DNA from: PZPK01 sp965230795
GTDB lineage: Bacteria; Pseudomonadota; Gammaproteobacteria; Pseudomonadales; Oleiphilaceae
Assembly (NCBI GenBank): GCA_965230795.1
Contig: OZ246020.1
Coordinates: forward strand, 3,844,001 to 3,908,000
Length of the DNA: 64,000 bases
Direction: 5' to 3'
The first letter of the stretch is position 1, and the number at the start of each line of letters is the position of its first letter. A program made the position numbers and the translations under genes. The notes under the pieces were generated by a model. The model was given only the letters and a program-made list of their open reading frames with translations, had not been told where the DNA came from and made no database searches. This document shows, piece after piece, positions 54,070 through 62,141 of this stretch.

Positions 54070-55272
54070 ATGAATGCCCCTCAGCTACACTTAGGACGAA
54101 CCGCAAAAATGAAAACGGATGTCATGTCTCGCTTTACCCCTTACTTTCAGCCCATTATCGATATTACCCGTGGTCGCATTTGCGGCTACGAGGCGCTTGC
54201 ACGCGAATATGATGAAATCGGTCGCGCCATGAGTTGCGGCCGCTATTTCGCCGACCCCAAGGTCGACAGGGCGTTTTTGCTGGAGCTGGATCGGGACGTG
54301 CGCCTGAAAGCGCTGCAGCAACTCCCCAACATGCCCGAAGACACTTTTCTCACTCTCAATATATCACCTGAATGGATTGAACAGCTGAATCCGTCCGAGA
54401 GCGTACCGACCATCGAGATGGTCGAGGCACTGGGCGTCGATCCAGGGCGTATCATTATTGAAATCACAGAAACCCGTGGCGAGCTGGAAGCACTGCAGAC
54501 CCTGGTTAATCGCTACCGGAAAGCAGGCATGCGGATTGCCATTGACGACTTCGGTGCCGGCTATTCCGAACTCGGACGCTTGATCGCCCTGGAGCCGGAT
54601 CTGATTAAACTGGATATGCGCTTTTTTAAATCAGCGGTGGCCGGCGGTATCGCTCATGAAGCGGTTCAGGCCATCGGTTTTATGGCCGAACGAATCGGCT
54701 GCGACATTCTCTGCGAAGGCGTGGAAGACGCAAGAGAATTTCAATTTGCTGTCGATTCCGGAGCCACCCTGATTCAGGGCTTCCTGTTTTATCCGGCCAG
54801 GGAAGGCTTTGTTGATCCTCTTGCACCGAAAGAGCAGATCACTTCGCTGCTGAAAGAGTTCGTAGCCGAAAAAACGGCCCTGGAGAAGCGGCATATTTCG
54901 CGACATCAAACTATCGTCAGCTATGCCAATGCCCTGGTTGCCACCGCTGTGGTGACGGATGATTCAACCGCATCCCTGCCACCACCCCCACAGGGTTTTA
55001 TTCGCTTCTATATTTGCAATCAACATGGCGAACAACTGTCACCCAACTATGATTATTATCAGAGCGCGTGGCACATTGACTCCCAATGCGTAGGGATGAA
55101 CTGGTCGGGTCGGCCATTTCTGTATCAGGTACTTGCCCTAAACACCTTGATGGAACGTCAGGTCGTGACCACACGCCCCTATCGGGATCGAACTTCCCGT
55201 GAGCTGTTCCAGACGCTTGGACTCAAACTGGATGCCGAGCGCATATTGCTGATTGATTATGAACCCAGTTAA
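54070..55272 (+). CDS. EAL phosphodiesterase with YkuI_C-like domain
   Basis: 400 residues. EAL domain about 25-260: Glu41 (YEALAR, fits ExLxR), LNISPEW, ITETRGE, DDFGAGYS, LIKLDMRF, CEGVED, QGFLFYP. Catalytic residues look intact, so c-di-GMP hydrolysis is likely. C-terminal about 290-400 shows FICNQHGEQLSPN and NWSGRPFLYQVLA like the YkuI_C/PAS-like partner of EAL. The next gene also encodes EAL, and sits ten bases away. Confidence 0.92.
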   Translation: MNAPQLHLGRTAKMKTDVMSRFTPYFQPIIDITRGRICGYEALAREYDEIGRAMSCGRYFADPKVDRAFLLELDRDVRLKALQQLPNMPEDTFLTLNISPEWIEQLNPSESVPTIEMVEALGVDPGRIIIEITETRGELEALQTLVNRYRKAGMRIAIDDFGAGYSELGRLIALEPDLIKLDMRFFKSAVAGGIAHEAVQAIGFMAERIGCDILCEGVEDAREFQFAVDSGATLIQGFLFYPAREGFVDPLAPKEQITSLLKEFVAEKTALEKRHISRHQTIVSYANALVATAVVTDDSTASLPPPPQGFIRFYICNQHGEQLSPNYDYYQSAWHIDSQCVGMNWSGRPFLYQVLALNTLMERQVVTTRPYRDRTSRELFQTLGLKLDAERILLIDYEPS

Positions 55273-55282
55273 GGAAGGCATC

Positions 55283-56422
55283 ATGACCCATGCCCACTTC
55301 GTCAAAGACATTATTCTGAAAGAAAACATCACCACGTGGTTTCAGCCTGTCGTCAATCTCAACAAGCGGGGTGTCTCGGGTTGGGAAGCACTGACACGCG
55401 GTCCCTCCATTAGCTCTCTGCATTCTGCCGCAGCACTATTCAAGGCAGCAGCCAAGGCAGAGCTGTTAAAACCCCTGGAACTGATGTGTATCCGCAATGC
55501 CACCAAATGCTTCGAACAGCTGCAACTGGGCGGCAAGCTATTCGTCAATGTGTCGCATGAGATGCTGCTGGCCGGCAATGTGCTGCGGGAACAACTCAAG
55601 GCACTGATCGCCGAGGGGCCTGTCCCCAGCAACCGCATCGTTTTGGAACTGTCAGAAAAATTTCTCGGTGATGAAGATCCGGTGCTTACCGAAGCCATTG
55701 AGTTTTTTCATCAGCTTGGTTTCCAGATTGCTCTCGATGACATCGGCGCAGGTCAGTCAACACCCGATCAATGGCCCGCATTGAAACCGGACTATGTGAA
55801 AGTGGACCGCCACTTTGTCAACGGCATCGACCAGGACGACGACAAACAGCAATTTGTGCGCAGTGTGGTCGCCAATACCCGTTCACTCCATGCCAAAGTG
55901 ATCGCGGAGGGCGTCGAAACCCGAGCCGAAATGCAGTGCCTGCGTGATCTCGGTATTCACGAATGCCAGGGCTTCCTGTTTCAGCGTCCGGAGCTGGCGC
56001 CAGTGGCGCCCGACCTCAGTCACATACTCTCTAACGCAAAGTCGGACGCACTATTGGCCTGCGATCTGGTTATGAGTCAGGCCCATGTGGATCCCGATAC
56101 CAATGTGGATGATCTCCTTGCCCAGTTCGACAAAGACCCGGATTTAGCCTCCATCGCAGTGGTCGATAAGGGTGTTGTGAGTGGATTGATCGCGCGTGAT
56201 CAGGTACGTAACAATAATGGTGCGTTGGTGGCAACAGAACTCATGGAAGCTGCCCCCCTGACGGTTGATTCTCATGCCCGGCTTGCCGAAGTAGCTCGCC
56301 TTGTGAGTGGCCGAGGCCGCCAGCAGGTCTACAAGGACTTTATTGTCACCAGTGGTAATCAGTTTCTGGGAATCGCCCAGGTAGCGGATTTATTGCGCCA
56401 GCTGGCGAGGCAGCTGTCCTGA
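55283..56422 (+). CDS. EAL domain protein with CBS pair
   Basis: 379 residues from ATG with AAGGAAGG. EAL domain 20-250: WEALTRGP, FVNVSHE, LELSEK, ALDDIGAGQS, VKVDR, AEGVET, QGFLFQRP; catalytic residues appear retained. The C-terminal region about 260-380 has two CBS-type halves (LASIAVVDKGVVSGLIARDQV, FIVTSGNQFLGIAQVADLL), so adenosyl ligands or other nucleotides may regulate it. Confidence 0.92.
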   Translation: MTHAHFVKDIILKENITTWFQPVVNLNKRGVSGWEALTRGPSISSLHSAAALFKAAAKAELLKPLELMCIRNATKCFEQLQLGGKLFVNVSHEMLLAGNVLREQLKALIAEGPVPSNRIVLELSEKFLGDEDPVLTEAIEFFHQLGFQIALDDIGAGQSTPDQWPALKPDYVKVDRHFVNGIDQDDDKQQFVRSVVANTRSLHAKVIAEGVETRAEMQCLRDLGIHECQGFLFQRPELAPVAPDLSHILSNAKSDALLACDLVMSQAHVDPDTNVDDLLAQFDKDPDLASIAVVDKGVVSGLIARDQVRNNNGALVATELMEAAPLTVDSHARLAEVARLVSGRGRQQVYKDFIVTSGNQFLGIAQVADLLRQLARQLS

Positions 56423-56516
56423 TGGATGCCCTGATGGATGTGACCAGACTGCGTCGGTCTTTTAAGGAACAGAGGTATTTTCGATAAATATAGATAAAGA
56501 CTAATTCTGTCTTTTA

Positions 56517-56747
56517 TCAGAACACCACACGCGCCTCTTTGAACCCGATTGACTTCAACAGCTCAAACAAGTTCTCAATCGACTTGTCGACCAAGGGCGC
56601 GTCATGCTCATCCGCCAGCATCAAATATTTGCCATTGTTTTTTCTGACCATAATGAACCACTCCATCGCATTGGCAGGATTGCGCCTAAGCTCTACCTGA
56701 TCAATCTTTCCCTGCTGATAAAGGGTAACAGCCTGTTGAATGATCAT
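56517..56747 (-). CDS. 76-residue protein coupled to SulP transporter
   Basis: The ATG overlaps the SulP stop (56744-56747). Sequence contains MEWFIMVRKNNGKYLMLADEHDAP and ends in EARVVF. No family recognised; it looks like a small cytosolic regulator or KOW/beta fold. Coupling suggests a role tied to the transporter. Confidence 0.7.
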   Translation of the reverse strand: MIIQQAVTLYQQGKIDQVELRRNPANAMEWFIMVRKNNGKYLMLADEHDAPLVDKSIENLFELLKSIGFKEARVVF

Positions 56748-58483
56748 AAGACCGCCCCTTTGGTATTTGTCAGATCATCAAGCGATGCCGCCAGGGTTGG
56801 AAAAATACGGCAGTTCGATGCTTCAGGGTTGAATCCGGCTCTCGCGAGCGTTTTCATCGGTTGAAACTGCAGGTCTGCCAACACGACCCGGGTGTTGTTT
56901 GTCGCACAGAGGGTGAGAAATTTGTTCAGTGCTGAATAACCTCCAGCATCCAGAACGCTCACTCCATCCAGATAAAGTATGAGCCCTTTCTGGTCGCGAG
57001 TCAGTTGGGACAATTCACCGAACACTCGCTCGGCGGCTGCGAAGAACAGGGGGCCGGTGATCTTATAGACTTGCCAGCCTGGCGGGATCACGACATCCAC
57101 CAGTTTATGATTGCTGGTAATGTCTTTTACTTTTGTCATCTCAGCCATATTTTTCATGAATAGTAGCGAGGCCAGCAAGACGCCGGCAGTGATAGCGACC
57201 ACCATGTCGAACATCACGGTAAGGGATAAACACACAACGAACACAACAATGTCAGTTGCCGGCGCCTTTTTAAGGAGACTCAAGGCCTTGGGGGCTTCGC
57301 TCATATTCCATGCGACGACGATCAGCAGAGCCGCCATGCTCGTCATGGGCAGATAGCCAAGAATATGGGTCAGGGCTAGCAGAGCGATCAAAACAACGAC
57401 TGCATGGGTAATCGCAGCCACGGGCGTTCGGGCACCGGCGTTTACGTTGGCAGCCGAACGGGCAATCGCGGCTGTCGCGGTGATTCCACCAAAGAATGGC
57501 GTCACAATATTACCAATCCCCTGACCCAGCAGCTCACTGTTGGCGCTATGTTTAGTTCCTGTCATTCCATCAAGCACAACCGCGCACAACAGTGACTCAA
57601 TGGCACCCAGCATGGCAATCGCGAAAGCAGCCGACAACAAATCCTGAGCAAGAGGCCAGCTGAACGCCAGTGGCGTTTCGCCTGCCTGAGTTCGCAGCCA
57701 GGGCCACTGAAGATCCGGCAAGAGGGGAGGAATACCCATACCGACGGTATTGTCTGCCAACACATAATCGAAGCTCGAATGAATGGTCGCGACATACATA
57801 CCGTTCTGGTTCATTACGAAAGCAGCAACGGTTCCGACAATCACTGCCGGCAGGTGCGGAGGCAAGGGAGACTTTAGTTTCGGCCATGTCAGCATGACGC
57901 CAAGCGTTATTAATCCAACGGTCAGGCTTGGCAGGGAAAGCTCGGGTATTGAACTGATCAGGGCCGCGACCTTGCCTGAGAAATGTGTGGGCATTTCAGC
58001 TATGGACAGTCCCAGCAGGTCTTTAAGTTGCAAGGTCGCGATAACGATTGCTATGCCGCCAGTAAATCCCAGCGTTACAGATTCCGGAATATACTCGATA
58101 TAGCGCCCTAGTCGCATTGCGCCCATGATCAATTGCATGATTCCGGCCAGAACGCTGGCGATCAGCAGTCCGGAGAGGCCGTGTTGCTGGACGATGGGGA
58201 AAAGAATGACAATAAAAGCCGCTGTGGGGCCCGATACGCTGAAGCGCGACCCGCCGGTCAGAGCGATAATAAAGCCCGCGACAGCGGCGCTGTATAGGCC
58301 ATATTGAGGAGCCACACCGCTTGCGATTGCCAGTGCCATGGCCAAAGGAACGGCAATAATTCCAACAGTTACCCCAGCCAGAATATCTTTTGTCAAGGCG
58401 TTCCTGCCATATCGGGATTCGTTCAGCGCCTCGCGCAAAGCGTGTCCGATACGCAGGGAAAAAAGGTGTTTTCGATGGGCCAT
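56744..58483 (-). CDS. SulP family anion transporter with STAS domain
   Basis: 579 residues, 10-12 membrane helices, e.g. GVTVGIIAVPLAMALAIASGV and PTAAFIVILFPIVQQ. C-terminal STAS domain about 450-579 with LILYLDGVSVLDAGGYSALNKF. Transports sulfate or bicarbonate/other anions; substrate unknown. The ORF after it overlaps by 4 bp. Next to it on the other side is the RHH gene. Confidence 0.92.
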   Translation of the reverse strand: MAHRKHLFSLRIGHALREALNESRYGRNALTKDILAGVTVGIIAVPLAMALAIASGVAPQYGLYSAAVAGFIIALTGGSRFSVSGPTAAFIVILFPIVQQHGLSGLLIASVLAGIMQLIMGAMRLGRYIEYIPESVTLGFTGGIAIVIATLQLKDLLGLSIAEMPTHFSGKVAALISSIPELSLPSLTVGLITLGVMLTWPKLKSPLPPHLPAVIVGTVAAFVMNQNGMYVATIHSSFDYVLADNTVGMGIPPLLPDLQWPWLRTQAGETPLAFSWPLAQDLLSAAFAIAMLGAIESLLCAVVLDGMTGTKHSANSELLGQGIGNIVTPFFGGITATAAIARSAANVNAGARTPVAAITHAVVVLIALLALTHILGYLPMTSMAALLIVVAWNMSEAPKALSLLKKAPATDIVVFVVCLSLTVMFDMVVAITAGVLLASLLFMKNMAEMTKVKDITSNHKLVDVVIPPGWQVYKITGPLFFAAAERVFGELSQLTRDQKGLILYLDGVSVLDAGGYSALNKFLTLCATNNTRVVLADLQFQPMKTLARAGFNPEASNCRIFPTLAASLDDLTNTKGAVL

Positions 58484-58565
58484 GGGAATTGATGTATCCA
58501 GTGCTTGCTTATCATATCTTTAGTTGAATAATATGTGCATTATCCTCTCATATAGACATAATTCA

Positions 58566-58584
58566 ATGTTAATATGATTAACAT
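58566..58584. promoter_or_regulatory. Palindrome before the RHH gene
   Basis: ATGTTAAT-ATG-ATTAACAT, perfect 8-bp arms, 38 bases before the RHH ATG and in the region shared with SulP; candidate operator for the RHH protein. Confidence 0.5.
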
Positions 58585-58621
58585 AAAAGCGACCAAGACA
58601 CGTTGAATCAAAGGCAATACT

Positions 58622-58798
58622 ATGGAAAACCGCACAGCCCGCTTAACACTGCTAATTGACCCCAAGAAAAAAGCGCTCTTCGAAAAGCTATGTGCCCAAG
58701 AGGACGTCACACCCTCTCAAAAGGTCAGGCAGTTCATCCGGGAATATATTGAGTCGCAGATGGGAACGGATTGGAAAGAACAGATTTTCAATGAATAG
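58622..58798 (+). CDS. Ribbon-helix-helix-type small DNA-binding protein
   Basis: 58 residues. RLTLLIDPKKKALFEKLCAQ then TPSQKVRQFIREYI match a CopG/MetJ-type RHH fold. There is no partner toxin gene, so a solitary repressor is more likely than an antitoxin. ATG with no strong RBS. The palindrome at 58566 is upstream. Confidence 0.75.
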   Translation: MENRTARLTLLIDPKKKALFEKLCAQEDVTPSQKVRQFIREYIESQMGTDWKEQIFNE

Positions 58799-59088
58799 TT
58801 GTAGGCTGGTTCTTCCCCGGCAACCAAAAGAAAGGGTAGTGTTGCGAGTCCTGTCAATTTATTCAGAATCTGTTCTTTTGAGATGAAACCGGTAAGCAAC
58901 GCTCGGGTCGGAAAAAGAAGAACGCTCGAGACAGGCACACCGAAAAGCCAGGCAGAGCTGCAATGAAATTAATCAGTGCTTCCTTAGGTCAAGGTCAACT
59001 AGAGGACGCCCAGTCAGGAATAGTCTATAGTCAAAGCAATGATACTTAAGCCACCCTGTCAAAAGCCATCGGTGCTAACTGCTTAGTC

Positions 59089-59739
59089 ATGAATCGCTGT
59101 ATCGGAACTCTCCTGCTTTTTCTGTCTTGCTGTGCGTCCAGCGAAACGCTTCAGATCTATACCGCGGATCATTTTGAGTCGCCGGAGGCGTATCGGGTCT
59201 GGCAACGTCTGGACAATGCGCTGGGGCAGCTGGGCTACGACAGCGAACTGAAGTTCCTGCCTAATTTTCGCAGTCTCAAAACGGTTAATACGGAAGGTGA
59301 TTTCGAACTGTATCGAGTGGCCCAGCTTAAGGAAATTGCGCCGAAACTAACCACTAATCTTATTAGGGTTCCGGTTTCCATTATGTCCGTGCGTTTTTTT
59401 GCCGTATCGCTCACTCAAACACCCAAAAATGAGTTAGAAGATAAGTTAGCGCAATCGACACTTGGCCTGCAGAAAGACGTCTTGTATTTGAAACAACGCT
59501 TTGCGGATCAGAAAATTGTTTATCCGGTCGACCAGATCTTTAAGATGCTGGATTTACAGCGTATTGACTATGCCCTATGTGCCTTCGAAACACTGGCAGA
59601 TCTGCAAAGCCACAAGGAATTCAAACCGGAATATCAGGTAGAAGAGTTTCACCGGCTGGATCTTTTCACCTTTATGCATAAGAAACACGCCGGATTGTTG
59701 CCTCGTCTGACTGAAGCATTGAAGAATACCGCTCGGTAG
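59089..59739 (+). CDS. Periplasmic family-3-like solute-binding protein
   Basis: 216 residues with a signal peptide (LLLFLSCCASS). ETLQIYTADHFESPEAYRVWQRL… DYALCAFETLADLQ resembles the smaller family-3 binding proteins or sensors without permease. No transporter neighbours, the ligand is unknown. Confidence 0.7.
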   Translation: MNRCIGTLLLFLSCCASSETLQIYTADHFESPEAYRVWQRLDNALGQLGYDSELKFLPNFRSLKTVNTEGDFELYRVAQLKEIAPKLTTNLIRVPVSIMSVRFFAVSLTQTPKNELEDKLAQSTLGLQKDVLYLKQRFADQKIVYPVDQIFKMLDLQRIDYALCAFETLADLQSHKEFKPEYQVEEFHRLDLFTFMHKKHAGLLPRLTEALKNTAR

Positions 59740-59743
59740 GCCG

Positions 59744-60097
59744 CTATTCCTTGAGATTGTCTCGCAGCTCCTGCAGCAGGTCATAGAAAGTCTGCTTACT
59801 GCTGTCGTCCATTTTTCCCAACAACATACCCACCCCGGTATCGGTGACCCGGACAATCTTGCATTGGGCCACCAGATTGCGCAGCTGACCTTTCACTTCG
59901 ACGTTCATGCTGATATTCACAAACTGATTCACCAGGTCGGCATCGAGCCCTTCCACCTCAAAAAAAGCACCGGCAACGGAAATATCATGCACTTCACCGT
60001 TACAAGAGCTGCCATCTTCAAACACAATTTCTCCGCGGGCCTTCAGCCCGTAGCGCACATACTGTCGCTTCTCTTTGTGAAAGTCTTCGTTCTGCAT
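59744..60097 (-). CDS. PilZ domain protein
   Basis: 117 residues, a single PilZ domain. RxxxR is RQYVR (11-15) and D/NxSxxG is DISVAG (38-43), the c-di-GMP contacts. It would be an effector in c-di-GMP signalling. Converges with the binding-protein gene, gap four bases. Confidence 0.9.
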   Translation of the reverse strand: MQNEDFHKEKRQYVRYGLKARGEIVFEDGSSCNGEVHDISVAGAFFEVEGLDADLVNQFVNISMNVEVKGQLRNLVAQCKIVRVTDTGVGMLLGKMDDSSKQTFYDLLQELRDNLKE

Positions 60098-60305
60098 TGT
60101 GTGTACCCTGGTGAAAGAATGATTAGCCTGGTCGGGCTGTCAAATGCCTGTCGCACAAGCATATATGACTGAGCACTAAGTATAGAAGATAAACAGAAAA
60201 GTAAAGCTTGCCCAAAAGTACAGCAAAGCGAGGAGTTGCAGTTCGTCAGAACGTATCCGCAGTCAAGACCATGCTCTTCGGATCGAAGAACATGGCCACC
60301 CGGTG

Positions 60306-62141
60306 TTATTTCAGGGATGCCATGTAGTCACGCCAGCCACCAAAGTGCGTGATATCCTCTGCGCCTTCCAGTCCACTGGCTTCACAGATAAAACCACAGA
60401 CCCAGTCACCCGAGGCAACTTCCACTTTGCCTATTCCCAGAGGCGCGGGAATATCGGCGACAAAGCTGCCAAACTCAGCGCGAGGAATGCGCCAGATCTC
60501 GACATCAATGGCGACGCCCGCTTTGTCGTCCCGAATCATTCCGGGCCGCTTTGGCGGGCCACCCGCCAGGGCATACATACGATAGCTCGGAGCAGATTGA
60601 GTTCGTTTAAGCAAAACCGCGCCCCTCTCGGTGAGCTGCCAGTTCAGAGGCAATCCCTCCAGATGGGCTCCGCACACCAGCACATCCACATGCTGTCGAT
60701 CCTTGACCGGCAGCGGTGATACATCACTTTTAAAAAGCGTATTTGACGCACCTGGAAGCAACTGAAATATGGATGCCAGACGCTGACCAATACTAAGTAA
60801 CTTGCGATCCTGGAAAGCCGGCGCGCAAAGGGTAATGCCAAATGGCAATCCCTGATCGGTGAAAGCCGTGGGCAAAGCCAGCGCGGATAAATCCAGCAAA
60901 TTCATAAAATTGGTGTAGTAGCCCAGATCACTGTTGTATTGAACCGGCTCTGCTCTCAGCTCCTCCCGTGTAAAAAGTTTGCCGGCAGTGGGAGTCAGCA
61001 GGCAATCGATGCCCTGCAACTGTTGCTGACATTGCTTTCGCAAGGCCTCCAGACGATACTCGGCCTGAAACAGCGCAGTGGCTTTGGGTTCACGACCGCC
61101 CTCAACAATACCCCGAACCACCGGATGCATCGATTCCGGGTTTTGCTCAAGAATACCTTGTGTTGCCAGATAGCGCTCGGCAACCCAGGGCCCCTCATAC
61201 AAGAGCCGTGCACACTCATCGAAGGGGGCGTAATCCACCTCCACGAATTCGACATCCTGTGCCAGCAAGTGCTTAAGGGTCGCTTCATACGCCTGCTGAT
61301 AGGCCTCATCACCAAAGAACCTGAGCTGCGATTTTGGCAATATCCCTACCTTGAGACTTGGAGACAGACTTGAAGTAAAGCAACCAAAATGACGCGGTCC
61401 ATTGTCGAAGGGATTGGAACGGGAAAAGGCATCGCTATCATCATTGCCTTCAGCAACGGCGAGCACCTGATTGGCATCACTGCAGTTGAGCGCAAAAATC
61501 GTCATGCAATCCAGACTGCGACAGGCGGGCACCATTCCCCTTGCAGACAAGAGCCCTCGCGTGGGTTTCACACCCACCAGATTATTAAACGCGGCGGGTA
61601 CCCGGCCTGAACCTGCTGTATCGGTACCCAGGCTGAAGCTTACCAGGCCCAGTGCCAGCGCCACAGCGGAACCGGAGCTGGAACCACCACTGATATAGTC
61701 CGGGTTGAAAGCGTTTTTGCATTCGCCATAGGGTGAACGCGTGCCGTTCAGACCGGTGGCAAACTGGTCGAGATTGGTTTTTCCGATGGGAATCGCACCG
61801 GCGTTGATCAGTCGCTTTACCACAAACGCCGACTGCTCCGGCACATAGCGAAAGGCTTCACAGGCTGCCGTCGTCGGTACACCGGCCAGATCAATATTGT
61901 CCTTGATGGCAAAAGGGATGCCCCACAGAGGATGGGTTTCCGGATCACGCTCTGCCAGAGCATCCAAATAAGGCGCAAGTTCGCGCTCATCCAGAGCATG
62001 AATCCAGATATTGTGGTCCCGATAGCGCTCGATATTCTTGTGAATCGCCGCTACCACATCTCGAGGATGCTTTCGTCCGGCCAGATAGTCTGCTCGCAGG
62101 CTATCCAGATTCAACAAGGGATTGACATCATTCGTTGACAT
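60306..62141 (-). CDS. atzF: Allophanate hydrolase
   Basis: 611 residues from the ATG with AAGGAG. Amidase-signature triad: Lys in IPIGKTNLDQ, Ser in GGSSSGSA and DTAGSGR. Splits allophanate to ammonia and CO2. C-terminal domain ends in GGWRDYMASLK. The ATG lies 14 bp inside the urea carboxylase gene, so the two steps of urea degradation are coupled. Confidence 0.95.
   Translation of the reverse strand: MSTNDVNPLLNLDSLRADYLAGRKHPRDVVAAIHKNIERYRDHNIWIHALDERELAPYLDALAERDPETHPLWGIPFAIKDNIDLAGVPTTAACEAFRYVPEQSAFVVKRLINAGAIPIGKTNLDQFATGLNGTRSPYGECKNAFNPDYISGGSSSGSAVALALGLVSFSLGTDTAGSGRVPAAFNNLVGVKPTRGLLSARGMVPACRSLDCMTIFALNCSDANQVLAVAEGNDDSDAFSRSNPFDNGPRHFGCFTSSLSPSLKVGILPKSQLRFFGDEAYQQAYEATLKHLLAQDVEFVEVDYAPFDECARLLYEGPWVAERYLATQGILEQNPESMHPVVRGIVEGGREPKATALFQAEYRLEALRKQCQQQLQGIDCLLTPTAGKLFTREELRAEPVQYNSDLGYYTNFMNLLDLSALALPTAFTDQGLPFGITLCAPAFQDRKLLSIGQRLASIFQLLPGASNTLFKSDVSPLPVKDRQHVDVLVCGAHLEGLPLNWQLTERGAVLLKRTQSAPSYRMYALAGGPPKRPGMIRDDKAGVAIDVEIWRIPRAEFGSFVADIPAPLGIGKVEVASGDWVCGFICEASGLEGAEDITHFGGWRDYMASLK

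Noticed and set aside
58717..58938. Minus-strand 73-codon ORF overlapping the RHH gene
   Set aside because: It overlaps a better-supported gene, lacks RBS and motif.
58622..59088. Toxin-antitoxin pair starting with the RHH gene
   Set aside because: No supported ORF for a toxin follows in about 290 bases.
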